A stretch of 64,000 nt of DNA, taken from the NCBI GenBank assembly GCA_965237875.1, contig CBDEGP010000001.1, positions 372,001 to 436,000 of the forward strand, given 5' to 3'. Numbering within the stretch: position 1 is the first letter of the stretch; every line of letters starts with the position of its first letter. Shown piece after piece: positions 45,544 through 54,872 of this stretch. The translations under genes were made by a program, and so were the position numbers. Below the pieces are notes generated by a model. That model was not told where the DNA came from. It worked only from the letters and a program-made list of their open reading frames with translations, and searched no databases. This DNA comes from DAOUJI01 sp965237875. GTDB lineage: Bacteria; Chloroflexota; Dehalococcoidia; Lucifugimonadales; JAGWBF01.

Positions 45544-45734
45544 CTCCACCTCATTCTCGCCCATTCCCCGCCCGCCTCTTCAGGTCTCAGTGAAGCTCCA
45601 TTCGTAGCTGCTCCAGGCGTCGGAGCCGCCGGTGTCGTCTCCCCGGGAACTTCTTCCCGGTCTCCCGCAATCCCTTGTTGTCTCGCTTCATGTGTGGTAA
45701 TTTATGTGGTAAGAGACCAAGGAGGTTGCATGGC

Positions 45735-46922
45735 GTGAAGCTGTCGGCGATAAGGGTGAAGGCGCTCAGGGACCCCGGCCGCCACTCGGACGACGGCGGC
45801 CTGCACCTGTTCATAAGCAAGACGGGCGGCAAGAGCTGGGTGCTGCGGATAACCGTCGACGGCCGACGGCGCGACATCGGCCTGGGCGGGTACCCGGCCG
45901 TATCGCTGGCCCAGGCGAGGAAGCGCGCGTCGGCCAACCGTGAGGCGATTGGCGACGGGAGGGACCCGGTGGCCGACAAGCGCAGGACCGCGGCGCCCAC
46001 TTTCAGCGAGGCCGCCCATGCCGTACACGAAGCCAACAGACCCCGTTGGCGCAACGCAAGCCACGCCAAAGCGTGGATCCAGACCCTCGAACGACACGCC
46101 TTCCCCAAGATCGGCGACAAGCGCATCGACGCGATAGGCCGCACCGACGTGTTGGCGGTCCTTACGCCTATATGGTCGACGCGCCCCGAGACCGCCCGGC
46201 GTGTGCGGCAAAGGATGCGGACGACATTTAGGTGGGCTATGGCGAATGAATTGATCGAGGCCAATCCGGCGGGGGAAGCCATAGACGGGGCCTTGCCGTC
46301 GATGCCCAAGGTCAAAGCGCATCTTCGGGCGCTTCCCTACCAGGAGGCGGAATCGGCTCTCCAGACCGTAGATGCGTCCCAGACGTCACTCGCTTCGAAA
46401 CTATGTCTGAGGTTTCTGGTATTCACGGCGGCGCGCTCCGGAGAGGCGAGGGGGGCTGCGTGGGACGAAATCGACCTCGACAGGGCAACGTGGACGATTC
46501 CCGCCTCACGCATGAAGGCGGGCGTGGAGCATCGGGCGCCCCTGAGCAAGCAGGCCCTCGACGTGTTGAAGCTCGCGCGTCAACTTGACGACGGTTCCGG
46601 GCTCTGCTTCCCGTCCCCGCTGCGGCCTGGCCGGGCGCTGAGCGACATGACCCTTACGAAGATTCTCCGTTCCACCGGCCTTGCGGACCGGGCGACGGTG
46701 CACGGGTTCAGAACGTCCTTCAAGACCTGGACCATGGAACGGACGGACACCCCCTGGGCGGTGGGGGAGGCGGCCCTGGCGCATTAGCTGGGCGGGAGCG
46801 TCGAGCAAGCGTATGCACGGTCCGATCTGTTCGACCGCCGCCGCACGCTCATGCAGAAGTGGGCGGACTGCCTCACAGCCCGGTCGCGCCGTATCAACAA
46901 GAAATTCCTACGCGGCGGATGA
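45735..46922 (+). pseudogene. Tyrosine integrase with premature stop before the catalytic Tyr
   Basis: GTG 45,735 follows GGAGG. N-terminal DUF4102-like arm-binding part (LSAIRVKALRDPGRHSDDGG, DIGLGGYPAVSLAQARKRA), core-binding part, catalytic part with Arg (FTAARSGEARGAAWDE), HGFR and AALAH. TAG at 46,785-46,787 comes right after that His. The same frame goes on with GGSVEQAYARSDLFDRRR, holding the expected catalytic Tyr, to TGA 46,922. The truncated protein lacks the nucleophile and should be inactive unless TAG is read through. Located at tRNA-Ala, as expected for a P4-like island integrase. Confidence 0.88.
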
Positions 46923-47121
46923 GCCGCGCTCACTCGTCGCCGCCGGCCGGGACTCTATCCAAACGTTGATCTCGCTCTCCTTCCACCCTGACCGCCGCGT
47001 CGCTGACCCTGACGGGCGGAGGGAATCTTCCACTTCGTATCAACCTGTAGATCGAGGCGCGGCTCAATCCGGTGAGTTTCTCAACCTCTTGACGACGCAT
47101 CAGTCGCGCGCTCATTCTCAT
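46908..47121 (-). pseudogene. AlpA-like regulator/excisionase, frameshifted
   Basis: From ATG 47,121 the minus strand encodes ARLMRRQEVEKLTGLSRASI and YRLIRSGRFPPPVRVSD, a clear AlpA-type HTH. In the last part an extra G (GTCAGGGTGG for GTCAGGTGG) shifts the frame; read without it, the protein continues with a typical W-x-E-S-E-I-x2-W-I-E-S-R-P end. AlpA proteins steer excision of such islands. The gene overlaps the integrase 3' end. Confidence 0.7.
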
Positions 47122-47809
47122 GCTCCTGGTTGGATTGAGACCGTATCTGTGTATGGGCCGGCTGCGCCCGACGGTCGGGCGCAGCCGCTCCTCGGCGTCG
47201 GGTCCGGGGTTGAAGTCGACCCCGGCCGCCCTCATGTCTGAGGAACGCCCGCCGGCGCTCTTCGGTTTTCCCCGGTTCCCGGCGGCTTTCAAGTCGCTCC
47301 TCTGATGGTGTTCGACCTCGAACCCGACGGTTGGCCGCAGGCGCCAGACACTCGTTCCGTTGCCGGTTTGGCCAGTCGAAAAAAAATTAGCGTATTCCGT
47401 CCGATTAGTCAAGGATTTTTATAATATTTAGTTATAAATTCTAAGTTGGATAAGATGATTACGTAGTAACTAGTGCTGATAATTACTAATTATCAGTACC
47501 CGCAGTACGCCTACGTCGTATGTATATCGAATGTTGATAAGCGGCAGTTATCAGCAATCTTAGTGCGTCCATGTCGAGGGACCGGCGGCCTGGCGACTCG
47601 GTCCAAGACGTAGGGGATCAGTCACAAAGATTGTGAGAGAAAAAATAAACACACACACCAGCCCTCGCGATGGAGTCTATTATTAGAGAGTGGGTGGCCG
47701 TCATCTGGATACGGGGCGACTTGGCCAGGGCACTGCTTAGGGATTCGGGAGCCGGGGCGACAGCCAGCGATGGGCTCGCATAATCGTCGATCGCTTCCCT
47801 GACGCCCTC
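47122..47809. other. AT-rich intergenic region with perfect palindrome
   Basis: No gene is supported. Around 47,400-47,560 the DNA is strikingly AT-rich for this window. CTGATAATTA-C-TAATTATCAG (47,476-47,496) is a perfect palindrome, and TTATCAG/CTGATAA-like copies recur near 47,535-47,560. Possibly a regulator site, replication start or silenced foreign DNA. Confidence 0.5.
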
Positions 47810-48019
47810 GTGGATGTCTTTAAACTTAGCCTTCGCTTCGGTCCCAAGCGAAAGTGCGATGCCCTGTGGGACCGGGCGCTCCGCTCCAACAACTTCAACC
47901 AGACTGAGTTCTTGGCCCGTTGCCGCAAGCGGTCGAACGCTGAAACCGCATTCTCGACCATCAAGGCAAAGTTCGATTGGGTCCGTCTGTCCAAGAGGCC
48001 GACTGTAGAGCGCCAGTGA
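47810..48019 (+). pseudogene. C-terminal fragment of a DDE transposase
   Basis: The last 70 residues (FLARCRKRSNAETAFSTIKA, KFDWVRLSKR) match the end of IS4/IS5-type transposases, with the Glu of the DDE triad in S-N-x-E-T. The N-terminal two thirds are missing. Relic of an insertion sequence. Confidence 0.65.
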
Positions 48020-48321
48020 AAATGGGACACACTAAGGGGTGGAGGAACCCGAGAGGTTCGAGGCGGGGTCAGGTCACCCTAACGGAAGTTCCGATAGGGA
48101 GTCAATAGCCAGCAGAGCACCTAGGCAGTGCATGAACCTTCAACATGGATTCATAGGTTAGAACATTGATCTGCCCCATGTTTCGTGCCGCTTGCTATGT
48201 TAATGCCGCCAGGGCTGGACCGCGAAGAGGCTTTGTTGAGCGGTATGGTGTTCATGGCACGCTGCATCTTGGTCGGTTCGGCTCTAATTCGACACCTATC
48301 CCAACTTAGAGGAGGCACGTC
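48020..48321. other. Intergenic region before the restriction locus
   Basis: No gene is supported. It includes the probable promoter of the two tiny genes at 48,322-48,569 and, further on, of the restriction genes. Confidence 0.4.
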
Positions 48322-48471
48322 ATGGGCGTCGCATGCCCGAAGTGCGGAAACGCGGACTTGAGGCTTGACCCTATCAGTCGGTTCCGTCTAGGAATACCGC
48401 ATCTCAGCGATCTGCAGCAGGCTGTCGTCGTGCTGTCCTGCGTCCTGACCTTTGGACTGTGGCGGAATTGA
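48322..48471 (+). CDS. 49-residue zinc-ribbon membrane peptide
   Basis: ATG 48,322 has GGAGG 6 bp upstream. MGVACPKCGN gives half of a zinc ribbon; residues about 33-47 (AVVVLSCVLTFGLW) are hydrophobic. The stop (TGA) overlaps the next start (TGATG), so the two are coupled. No family recognised; the second Cys pair is absent. Confidence 0.45.
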   Translation: MGVACPKCGNADLRLDPISRFRLGIPHLSDLQQAVVVLSCVLTFGLWRN

Positions 48472-48569
48472 TGCTGGGGGCGTTGCTGAAGTGGTGTGGA
48501 CCGGCACTCCGTGCAGCGTTGACTGACTACTTCCAGGAGCGTATTCTTGAATTGTTCCCAAGACCATAA
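48471..48569 (+). CDS. 32-residue hydrophobic/amphipathic peptide
   Basis: MLGALLKWCGPALRAALTDY, then FQERILELFPRP. Overlaps the stop of the upstream small gene. It looks like a membrane-active or leader peptide; supported by coupling only. Confidence 0.35.
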   Translation: MLGALLKWCGPALRAALTDYFQERILELFPRP

Positions 48570-48597
48570 AGTCAAGGCTTTCAGGAGGCAACAGAAT

Positions 48598-48843
48598 ATG
48601 GCTATAACCAAACGCCTGCTGCCAACGGGTGAATGTTGGTGTGGGTGCGGGGCGGAGGCTGCAATTGGGGCTTTCTTCCTGCCAGGTCATGACAAGGCCG
48701 CCGAGTCTGCGGTGATCTCGGTCGAGTACGGAGGCGTCCCCAGGTTCCTGGTGCAACATGGCTACGGACCGGAGGGCAAGAATCCCAAACGTGAAGTGGC
48801 CAAGTGGCGTTCCGAGAGTAAACGCAGGAGCTCAGCCCAATGA
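48598..48843 (+). CDS. Small cysteine-motif protein before hsdM
   Basis: 81 residues; AGGAGG precedes ATG 48,598. GECWCGCGAEAAIGAFFLPG then HDKAAESAV is a recurring small family (C-x-C-G-C, F-x-PGHD). The C-terminus is basic. The stop overlaps the hsdM start (ATGA), so it is part of the restriction operon. Function unknown. Confidence 0.65.
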   Translation: MAITKRLLPTGECWCGCGAEAAIGAFFLPGHDKAAESAVISVEYGGVPRFLVQHGYGPEGKNPKREVAKWRSESKRRSSAQ

Positions 48844-50465
48844 CGACCTCGCGACAGAGACGCAGCAACTCCAAATCAGATGTCGGATCAAGCGGCAACA
48901 AAACCGTCCCCGACTACAAGTCGGAGCTGTGGCGGATGGCTGACGCACTGCGGGGCAGCATGGACGCCGCCGAGTACAAGCACGTCGTCCTCGGCCTCAT
49001 CTTTCTCAAGTACATCTCCGACGCCTTCGAGGAGGCCCACGCGAAACTGGAGGCTGAGCTCGACCAAGGCGCAGACCCTGAAGACCCCGACGAGTACCGC
49101 GCCCAGAGCATCTTCTGGGTGCCGCCCGAAGCTCGCTGGCCTAAGATGCAATCCCAGGCGCGCCAACCTGACATAGGGCTTGCCGTGGACAACGCCATGA
49201 CCGCCATTGAGCGGGACAATCCTGCTCTCAAAGACGTGCTTCCCAAGGACTACGCCCGTCCTGCCTTGGACAAGACCCGCTTAGGGCAAGTGGTGGACCT
49301 GGTCAGCAACATCAAGGTGGGCGGAGCCGAGGCCCGCGCCACGGACGTGCTCGGCAATGTCTACGAGTACTTCTTAGAACAGTTCGCGCTGGCTGAGGGT
49401 CGGAAGGGGGGCGAGTTCTACACCCCTCGCAGCGTGGTGCAGCTGCTGGTGGAGATGCTTGAGCCCTACCAGGGCCGGGTGTACGACCCCTGCTGCGGTT
49501 CCTCTGGCATGTTCGTCCAGTCGGTGGGGTTCATCCGTGCTCACGCCAGCGGCAACGGCAACGGCGGCAGCGCCAAGGGGGACATCTCCATCTACGGCCA
49601 GGAGTCCAACTACACGACTTGGCGTATGGCCAAAATGAACTTGGCCATACGAGGCATCGAAGGCCGCATCGAGCACGGAGACAGCTTCCACAACGACCGT
49701 CACCCCGACCTTCGAGCCGACTACATCCTCGCCAATCCCCCCTTCAACGTCTCCGACTGGGGCGGTGAACGGCTGCGTGACGACAAACGTTGGGAGTTCG
49801 GCGTCCCGCCGGTGGGCAACGCCAACTTCGCGTGGGTGCAGCACTTCCTGCACCACCTGTCTCCTCGAGGCACGGCTGGATTCGTTCTGGCCAACGGCTC
49901 CATGTCGTCGAACCAGTCCGGCGAGGGTGAGATTCGCAAGAACTTGATCGAGGCCAGCCTCGTGGACTGTATCGTCGCCCTACCGGGCCAGCTGTTCCGC
50001 TCCACCCAGATACCCGCGTGTCTCTGGTTCCTGTCCCGAGGCCGCCGCAATGGGGACCACAGAGACCGGAGCGGAGAGACCCTGTTCATCGACGCCCGCA
50101 AGCTGGGCCACATGGTCGACCGTACCCATCGCGACCTCTCCCCTGATGACATCGCGCGCGTCGCGGACGCCTACCAAGCTTGGTGCGGTGAGCGGGACTC
50201 TGGCGAGTACACTGACGTTCCCGGGTTCTGCAAGAGCGCCACGCTGGAAGAGATTCGCAGCCACAGCCACGTCCTCACCCCCGGACGTTATGTCGGAGCG
50301 GAGCCTCAGGAGGACGACGGCGAACCCTTCGAGGAGAAAATGGCCCGCCTCACCCCTCAGTGGCGCGGACAGCAGGTCGAGGCGCAACGGTTGGACGAGG
50401 AGATCGAGGCGAACCTGGCTCGGCTGGGGTTTGGAGCAGGGTTGTCTGGTCATGCCCAAGGTTAG
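48840..50465 (+). CDS. hsdM: Type I restriction-modification methyltransferase subunit
   Basis: 541 residues. Helical N-terminal domain (WRMADALRGSMDAAEYKHVV), SAM-binding motif I (YDPCCGSSGMFVQ, about 215) and catalytic NPPF (about 299). N6-adenine methyltransferase that acts with HsdS and HsdR. Complete. The 3' end overlaps the start of the hicA relic. Confidence 0.96.
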   Translation: MTTSRQRRSNSKSDVGSSGNKTVPDYKSELWRMADALRGSMDAAEYKHVVLGLIFLKYISDAFEEAHAKLEAELDQGADPEDPDEYRAQSIFWVPPEARWPKMQSQARQPDIGLAVDNAMTAIERDNPALKDVLPKDYARPALDKTRLGQVVDLVSNIKVGGAEARATDVLGNVYEYFLEQFALAEGRKGGEFYTPRSVVQLLVEMLEPYQGRVYDPCCGSSGMFVQSVGFIRAHASGNGNGGSAKGDISIYGQESNYTTWRMAKMNLAIRGIEGRIEHGDSFHNDRHPDLRADYILANPPFNVSDWGGERLRDDKRWEFGVPPVGNANFAWVQHFLHHLSPRGTAGFVLANGSMSSNQSGEGEIRKNLIEASLVDCIVALPGQLFRSTQIPACLWFLSRGRRNGDHRDRSGETLFIDARKLGHMVDRTHRDLSPDDIARVADAYQAWCGERDSGEYTDVPGFCKSATLEEIRSHSHVLTPGRYVGAEPQEDDGEPFEEKMARLTPQWRGQQVEAQRLDEEIEANLARLGFGAGLSGHAQG

Positions 50466-50657
50466 AGAAGCCATACAATTGATATAGAGAAGGACGGGTG
50501 GCGATTGATTCGTACCAGGGGAAGCCATCGTCAGTTCAAGCACCCGGTGAAGTCGGGTCGTGTGACCGTTCCTGGCAAGCCGGGAGATGACCTGCCGCCG
50601 GGCACTTGGAACAGCATATTGACGCAGTCAGGGCTAAAGGAGCAAACAGAGCCATGA
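50452..50657 (+). pseudogene. HicA toxin, frameshifted
   Basis: ATG 50,452 starts MPKVREAIQLI, then TATAGAG in place of TAGAG (two extra bases, near 50,484) shifts the frame and creates TAG. The second frame carries on with LIRTRGSHRQFKHPVKSGRV and PGDDLPPGTWNSIL, the rest of the HicA double-stranded-RNA-binding-like fold with catalytic His in GSH. The toxin cannot be made whole. The 3' end overlaps the hicB start. Confidence 0.8.
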
Positions 50658-50878
50658 AGTACACCGTCGTCATTGAGAGGACCAACAACAACTACGCAGC
50701 CTACGTGCCGAACCTGCCAGGATGCGTGGCTACTTCCAGCACCCGCGAAGAGGTGTTGAAGGAAATCCGAGAAGCCATAGAGTTCCACATTGAAGGCATG
50801 CGCGAAGACGGCGAACCCATACCGGAGCCTCAGACTACGGCGGCAGTGGTGGATGCTGCCGTGACGGCAACCGGGTGA
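50654..50878 (+). CDS. HicB antitoxin, intact
   Basis: 74 residues from ATG 50,654. YTVVIERTNNNYAAYVPNLP and GCVATSSTREEVLKEI, then EAIEFHIEGMREDGEPIPEP are HicB hallmarks (degenerate RNase H fold). Its partner hicA is broken just upstream. Confidence 0.88.
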   Translation: MKYTVVIERTNNNYAAYVPNLPGCVATSSTREEVLKEIREAIEFHIEGMREDGEPIPEPQTTAAVVDAAVTATG

Positions 50879-50909
50879 GAAGCTTTCAAGAAGTTACCGG
50901 AGGGAGACA

Positions 50910-51146
50910 GTGACTGTCGATGAGCTGATACAGCTACTGGCGAAACACTCGCCCGACCTGCGCGTGGTAGTAAACGGCTATGAGGACGGCTACGATGACC
51001 TGTCACCAGAGCAACTCTCCGTAGTCAGGATCGCCCTGAACACGGGGAAACACCGATGGGAAGGGCAGCACGGGGACCCGAACGGTCAGACCGGAGGCGC
51101 GCACGAGGTCGTCAAGCCGCTGGTCCTGCGGCGAGTATCGAACTGA
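50910..51146 (+). CDS. Small conserved hypothetical protein
   Basis: 78 residues. VDELIQLLAKHSPDLRVVVN then GYEDGYDDLSPEQLSVVRI is a recognisable small family often found with hicAB or other toxin genes; role not known. GGAGG upstream of the GTG start. Confidence 0.6.
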   Translation: MTVDELIQLLAKHSPDLRVVVNGYEDGYDDLSPEQLSVVRIALNTGKHRWEGQHGDPNGQTGGAHEVVKPLVLRRVSN

Positions 51147-51160
51147 GGAGAATGGCGTCA

Positions 51161-52519
51161 ATGATTGAGCAGGACTACGTGGTCGTACAGGAGAGTGCCA
51201 AACAAACTTCGATCGGCCAGTGGCACGAGGTGATGCTGGGCGAACTAGGAGAGGTTGATCGTGGCAGGTCCAGACATCGCCCCAGGAATGCGCCAGAGCT
51301 TTATGGAGGGCCGTACCCATTCGTACAAACGGGCGACATAAAGGCCTCTCGCGGACGAGTCACAACCCACACCCAGACCTATAACGAAACCGGTTTATCC
51401 CAGAGCAGGTTGTGGCCGAAAGGCACAATGGTCATCACCATAGCTGCAAACATCGCAGAAACGGCTATCCTTACTTATCCAGCCTGCTTCCCAGACAGCG
51501 TTGTTGGATTCATTGCAGATGAATCCAAATGTGACGTCCGGTTCGTCGAATACACTTTTCGGCTTCTCAAGGACAAGCTCCAGCACGAGAACGTTGGGAC
51601 AGGCAGTGTACAAGACAACATTAACCTTCAAACACTGGAACGACTGCGTTTCTTGATCCCACCGCCTCCCGATCAGCGCGCCATCGCTCACGTCCTCGGA
51701 ACGCTGGACGACAAGATCGAGCTGAACCGGCGCATGAACGAGACGCTGGAGGAGATGGCGCGGGCGCTGTTCAAATCATGGTTCGTGGACTTCGACCCCG
51801 TCCGCGCCAAGATCGAGGGCCGCTGGCGTCCTGGCCAGTCCCTCCCCGGCCTCCCCGCCGACCTCTACGACCTCTTCCCCGACCGCCTCGTGGACTCCGA
51901 ACTGGGAGAGATACCCGAGGGTTGGGAGGTGAAGCCGCTGGGGGAAATGGTGAAGTTGAACCCGTCTGAGCCCCTGAAGAGAGGAACTGTTGCCCCATAC
52001 TTGGCTATGGCGTCCCTTCCAACATCAGGTCCTAATCCAGACGATTGGGTCCTGCGAGAGTTCAGTTCTGGCACACGCTTTCGTAACGGAGATACCCTGC
52101 TAGCACGGATCACCCCTAGCTTGGAAAACGGCAAGACAGCCTTCGTCCAATCATTACCGGAACACTCAGTCGGATGGGGTTCGACAGAATTCATCGTGAT
52201 GCGGGCTGTTCATCCGGCACCTCCTGCGTACGCCTACCTACTGGCCCGCGATTCAGCATTTCGAGAGCACTCCATCCAGAGCATGACCGGGACATCCGGC
52301 AGGCAGCGCGTCCAAGTTGACGCATTGGCTCCCTACCGTCTACCCAGCCCACCCGAAGAAACTTGGAATGAGTTCAGCGCATTGGTCAGTCCTGTGTTCG
52401 CTCAGATTGAGTTCAACCGCAAGGAATCACTCGCCCTCGCTGCGCAACGGGATGCCCTGCTACCCAAGTTGGTGTCGGGGGAAGTCCAGGTGGGGGAAGT
52501 TAACAACCTGGTCGGTTAA
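51161..52519 (+). CDS. hsdS: Type I restriction specificity subunit
   Basis: 452 residues from ATG 51,161 (ATG 51,152 is too close to AGGAG). Two target-recognition domains in tandem: TRD1 about 12-170, conserved spacer helices (DQRAIAHVLGTLDDKIELNR, then EMARALFKSWFVDFDPV), TRD2 about 250-400 (GEIPEGWEVKPLGEMV) and a second helix pair (LAAQRDALLPKLVSGEV). Sets the DNA sequence recognised by the complex; the site cannot be predicted from sequence alone. Confidence 0.93.
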   Translation: MIEQDYVVVQESAKQTSIGQWHEVMLGELGEVDRGRSRHRPRNAPELYGGPYPFVQTGDIKASRGRVTTHTQTYNETGLSQSRLWPKGTMVITIAANIAETAILTYPACFPDSVVGFIADESKCDVRFVEYTFRLLKDKLQHENVGTGSVQDNINLQTLERLRFLIPPPPDQRAIAHVLGTLDDKIELNRRMNETLEEMARALFKSWFVDFDPVRAKIEGRWRPGQSLPGLPADLYDLFPDRLVDSELGEIPEGWEVKPLGEMVKLNPSEPLKRGTVAPYLAMASLPTSGPNPDDWVLREFSSGTRFRNGDTLLARITPSLENGKTAFVQSLPEHSVGWGSTEFIVMRAVHPAPPAYAYLLARDSAFREHSIQSMTGTSGRQRVQVDALAPYRLPSPPEETWNEFSALVSPVFAQIEFNRKESLALAAQRDALLPKLVSGEVQVGEVNNLVG

Positions 52520-52530
52520 CGGAGGATGGG

Positions 52531-54444
52531 ATGTACGCAAAGAGAGTTCAAATTGTCAATTACGGGCCAATCGACCGTCTTGACATCACTCTCCCCTTTG
52601 AAGGTGACAGTCCAAAGCCTGTTCTCCTAGTGGGCGAGAACGGCTCAGGCAAGAGCATCCTGCTATCTCATATAGTGAACGGACTGGTATCAGCCAAGGG
52701 CGTTGCTTACCCAGAAGCACCAGAAGTGGAGACCGGCAAAGTATACAAACTCCGAAGCAGCTCTTACGTAAAGACGGGGAGCGAATACTACTTCGGGAGG
52801 GTTGAGTTCGAAGATGGGCTATTTGTAACGGAGATGCGGTCACGAAGCCGAAAGCGAGAGTATCAAGCCATGCCTTCAGGGCTTTCTGAACCTGACATCC
52901 AAGACGCCTGGAAAAAGATAAAGCCCGAAGAGAGTGACCATTTTGACTCAAGCTTCTCCCCCAACAACAAAGATAAAGATAAGGTTGGGAACATCTTCTT
53001 TCAAAGGTGCGTCTTGTATTTCCCTCCAAACCGCTTTGAAGAACCGGCTTGGCTGAATGAGGATAACTTGAAAGCCCAAGCCCAATACATGAATCTGAAG
53101 CATATGCAGGGACAGACGGAGCGCAAGGTGATTAACTATTCACCGCTCCATGAGAACCAGAACTGGCTGTTTGACCTGCTCTACGATCGGGCCGTCTTCG
53201 AAATTCAAACCACTCAGTTTAGTCTGCCTGTGAAGGACAGCAACGCCACCATCCCCTTGCCGGTATTTGCTGGGTATTCGGGAATTGCTACCAGCACCTA
53301 TGAAACAGTGCTTCGAATAGTTCGGAATGTAGTAAGGAGAGAAGACGCCAGATTCGGCGTAGGACCACGAAATGACAGGAGAATATCCATTGAGTCAGGG
53401 GGCGGGCAACTAATACCCAACATCTTTCAGTTGTCCAGTGGAGAGACGGCTTTATTGAATCTTTTCTTGTCTATCTTGAGAGACTTTGGTCTCTGTGGAG
53501 CTCATTTCTCTAACGCCGCCGATGTGCGCGGCATCGTGGTGGTAGACGAAGTAGATCTGCATCTACATGCTGTTCACCAACACGAAGTCCTCCCTGAGCT
53601 AATCAAGATGTTTCCAAACGTGCAGTTCGTGGTTACGACACACTCACCGCTCTTTGTTCTGGGTATGCAAAGGGTCTTTGGAGAAGATGGCTTCGCGCTG
53701 TACCGGCTACCCCAGGGACACAGGATCAGTCCCGAAGAGTTTAGTGAATTCGGGGATGCCTATCGAGCTTTCACTGAAACGGTCAGATTTTCGAACGACA
53801 TGCGTGCCGCCGTTGAAGGGGCACAGAAGCCCATTGTCTATGTCGAAGGTTCGACGGGTCAGAGGTACATCCACAGGGCCGCGCAGTTGCTGAGTCAAGA
53901 GGCTATCCTTGAGGGAGTTGAATTAAGGGATGGCGGTGGAGCTGGTGACTTGAAGAATATCTGGAAGTCCTGGCTACCTGATCTCGTACCTCAGAAGGTG
54001 ATGCTTCTGTTTGACTGTGACGAACAATTGAGCCCCGACGATAGGGGAAGCCTCCTTCGGCGGACCATTCCATTGCAGTCGAACAATCCTATACAGAAGG
54101 GCATCGAGAACCTGTTTAGTAAAGAGACGTTGGAACGAGCACGCCAATATAAGTCTGCGTTTATCGATGTTGACCCTGAACGTACAAGAACGGTGCGCGG
54201 AGAATCTCAACTTGTTCCTAAAAAGTGGACCGTCAACGAGGATGAGAAAACCAATCTCTGCGATTGGCTCTGTGAGAATGGCACACAGGAAGACTTCCAA
54301 GGCTTTCAAGTGATTCTTGAACTGCTGAAGGACGTTCTAGCCCTACAGTCAGACCGACAAGAAGAGGCCACGGTCGGTGAACTTGGAAATTCGAAAGGCC
54401 TTCCAGACGGGAGCGGCGCAGCCCCCGTTGAGGAGTTTCCATGA
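52531..54444 (+). CDS. AAA ATPase with C-terminal TOPRIM (OLD-like) within the restriction locus
   Basis: 637 residues. ABC-type ATPase head: Walker A GENGSGKSILL (about 35), signature LSSGE (about 301), Walker B IVVVDEVDLHLHA (about 336) and TTHSPLF switch. TOPRIM-like part from about 432: VYVEGSTGQRYIHR (acidic start) and VMLLFDCDEQ (D-x-D). This is the OLD-family layout found in Gabija-, PARIS- and Rlo-type defence proteins. It stands 11 bp after hsdS and overlaps the next small gene by 4 bp. Not a standard subunit of type I systems; likely an added defence gene. Confidence 0.8.
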   Translation: MYAKRVQIVNYGPIDRLDITLPFEGDSPKPVLLVGENGSGKSILLSHIVNGLVSAKGVAYPEAPEVETGKVYKLRSSSYVKTGSEYYFGRVEFEDGLFVTEMRSRSRKREYQAMPSGLSEPDIQDAWKKIKPEESDHFDSSFSPNNKDKDKVGNIFFQRCVLYFPPNRFEEPAWLNEDNLKAQAQYMNLKHMQGQTERKVINYSPLHENQNWLFDLLYDRAVFEIQTTQFSLPVKDSNATIPLPVFAGYSGIATSTYETVLRIVRNVVRREDARFGVGPRNDRRISIESGGGQLIPNIFQLSSGETALLNLFLSILRDFGLCGAHFSNAADVRGIVVVDEVDLHLHAVHQHEVLPELIKMFPNVQFVVTTHSPLFVLGMQRVFGEDGFALYRLPQGHRISPEEFSEFGDAYRAFTETVRFSNDMRAAVEGAQKPIVYVEGSTGQRYIHRAAQLLSQEAILEGVELRDGGGAGDLKNIWKSWLPDLVPQKVMLLFDCDEQLSPDDRGSLLRRTIPLQSNNPIQKGIENLFSKETLERARQYKSAFIDVDPERTRTVRGESQLVPKKWTVNEDEKTNLCDWLCENGTQEDFQGFQVILELLKDVLALQSDRQEEATVGELGNSKGLPDGSGAAPVEEFP

Positions 54445-54620
54445 TCACTCTTAGTGAAGCCATCGTCGAACAGGCAGCCCTCGACTGGCTGGAGGGCCTC
54501 GGCTCGGGGGTGGCCCACGGGCCGGATATAACTCCTGATACACCCAACGCGGAGCGCAGTGACTACGGCTTTCGAATCGGTCCCAGGGTTTATTGTGATA
54601 TATTCAGAATGCTCCCATGA
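54441..54620 (+). pseudogene. Truncated copy of the hsdR 5' end
   Basis: 59 residues. The first 43 (VEQAALDWLEGLGSGVAHGP, then PDTPNAERSDYG) match the start of HsdR at 55,094 (about 70% identical in residues), followed by 16 unrelated residues and TGA overlapping the next gene. It marks either a lost second hsdR or a duplication made when the hicAB module entered. Confidence 0.75.
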
Positions 54621-54872
54621 ACCGCCAAGGTGAATTGCGACAAAGGATTCTAAGTGGTCGGGCAGATGCCAACATTCGTTTCGACGAACTCCGATCATTC
54701 CTATTACGCTTGGGGTTTGTTGAACGGGTCCAGGGAAGCCATCACATTTTCAGGAAAGAAGGCGTCCGGGAACGGATAAATCTACAGCGTGACGGGAGCC
54801 ATGCTAAGCCCTACCAGGGTGCGACAGGTCCGGCAAGCAATCCTGAGACACCAGCTTGGAGAGGAAGACTGA
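54617..54872 (+). pseudogene. HicA toxin, frameshifted and fused in frame to HicB
   Basis: ADANIRFDELRSFLLRLGF, QGSHHIFRKEG and NLQRDGSHAKPYQ are a HicA domain with the catalytic His. At 54,819 an extra G (CCAGGGTGCG for CCAGGTGCG) leaves the normal frame, which would read VRQVRQAILRHQLGEED and stop at 54,872. The new frame runs without a stop into hicB, so one chain of 155 residues (54,617-55,084) with both domains is predicted. Confidence 0.8.
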
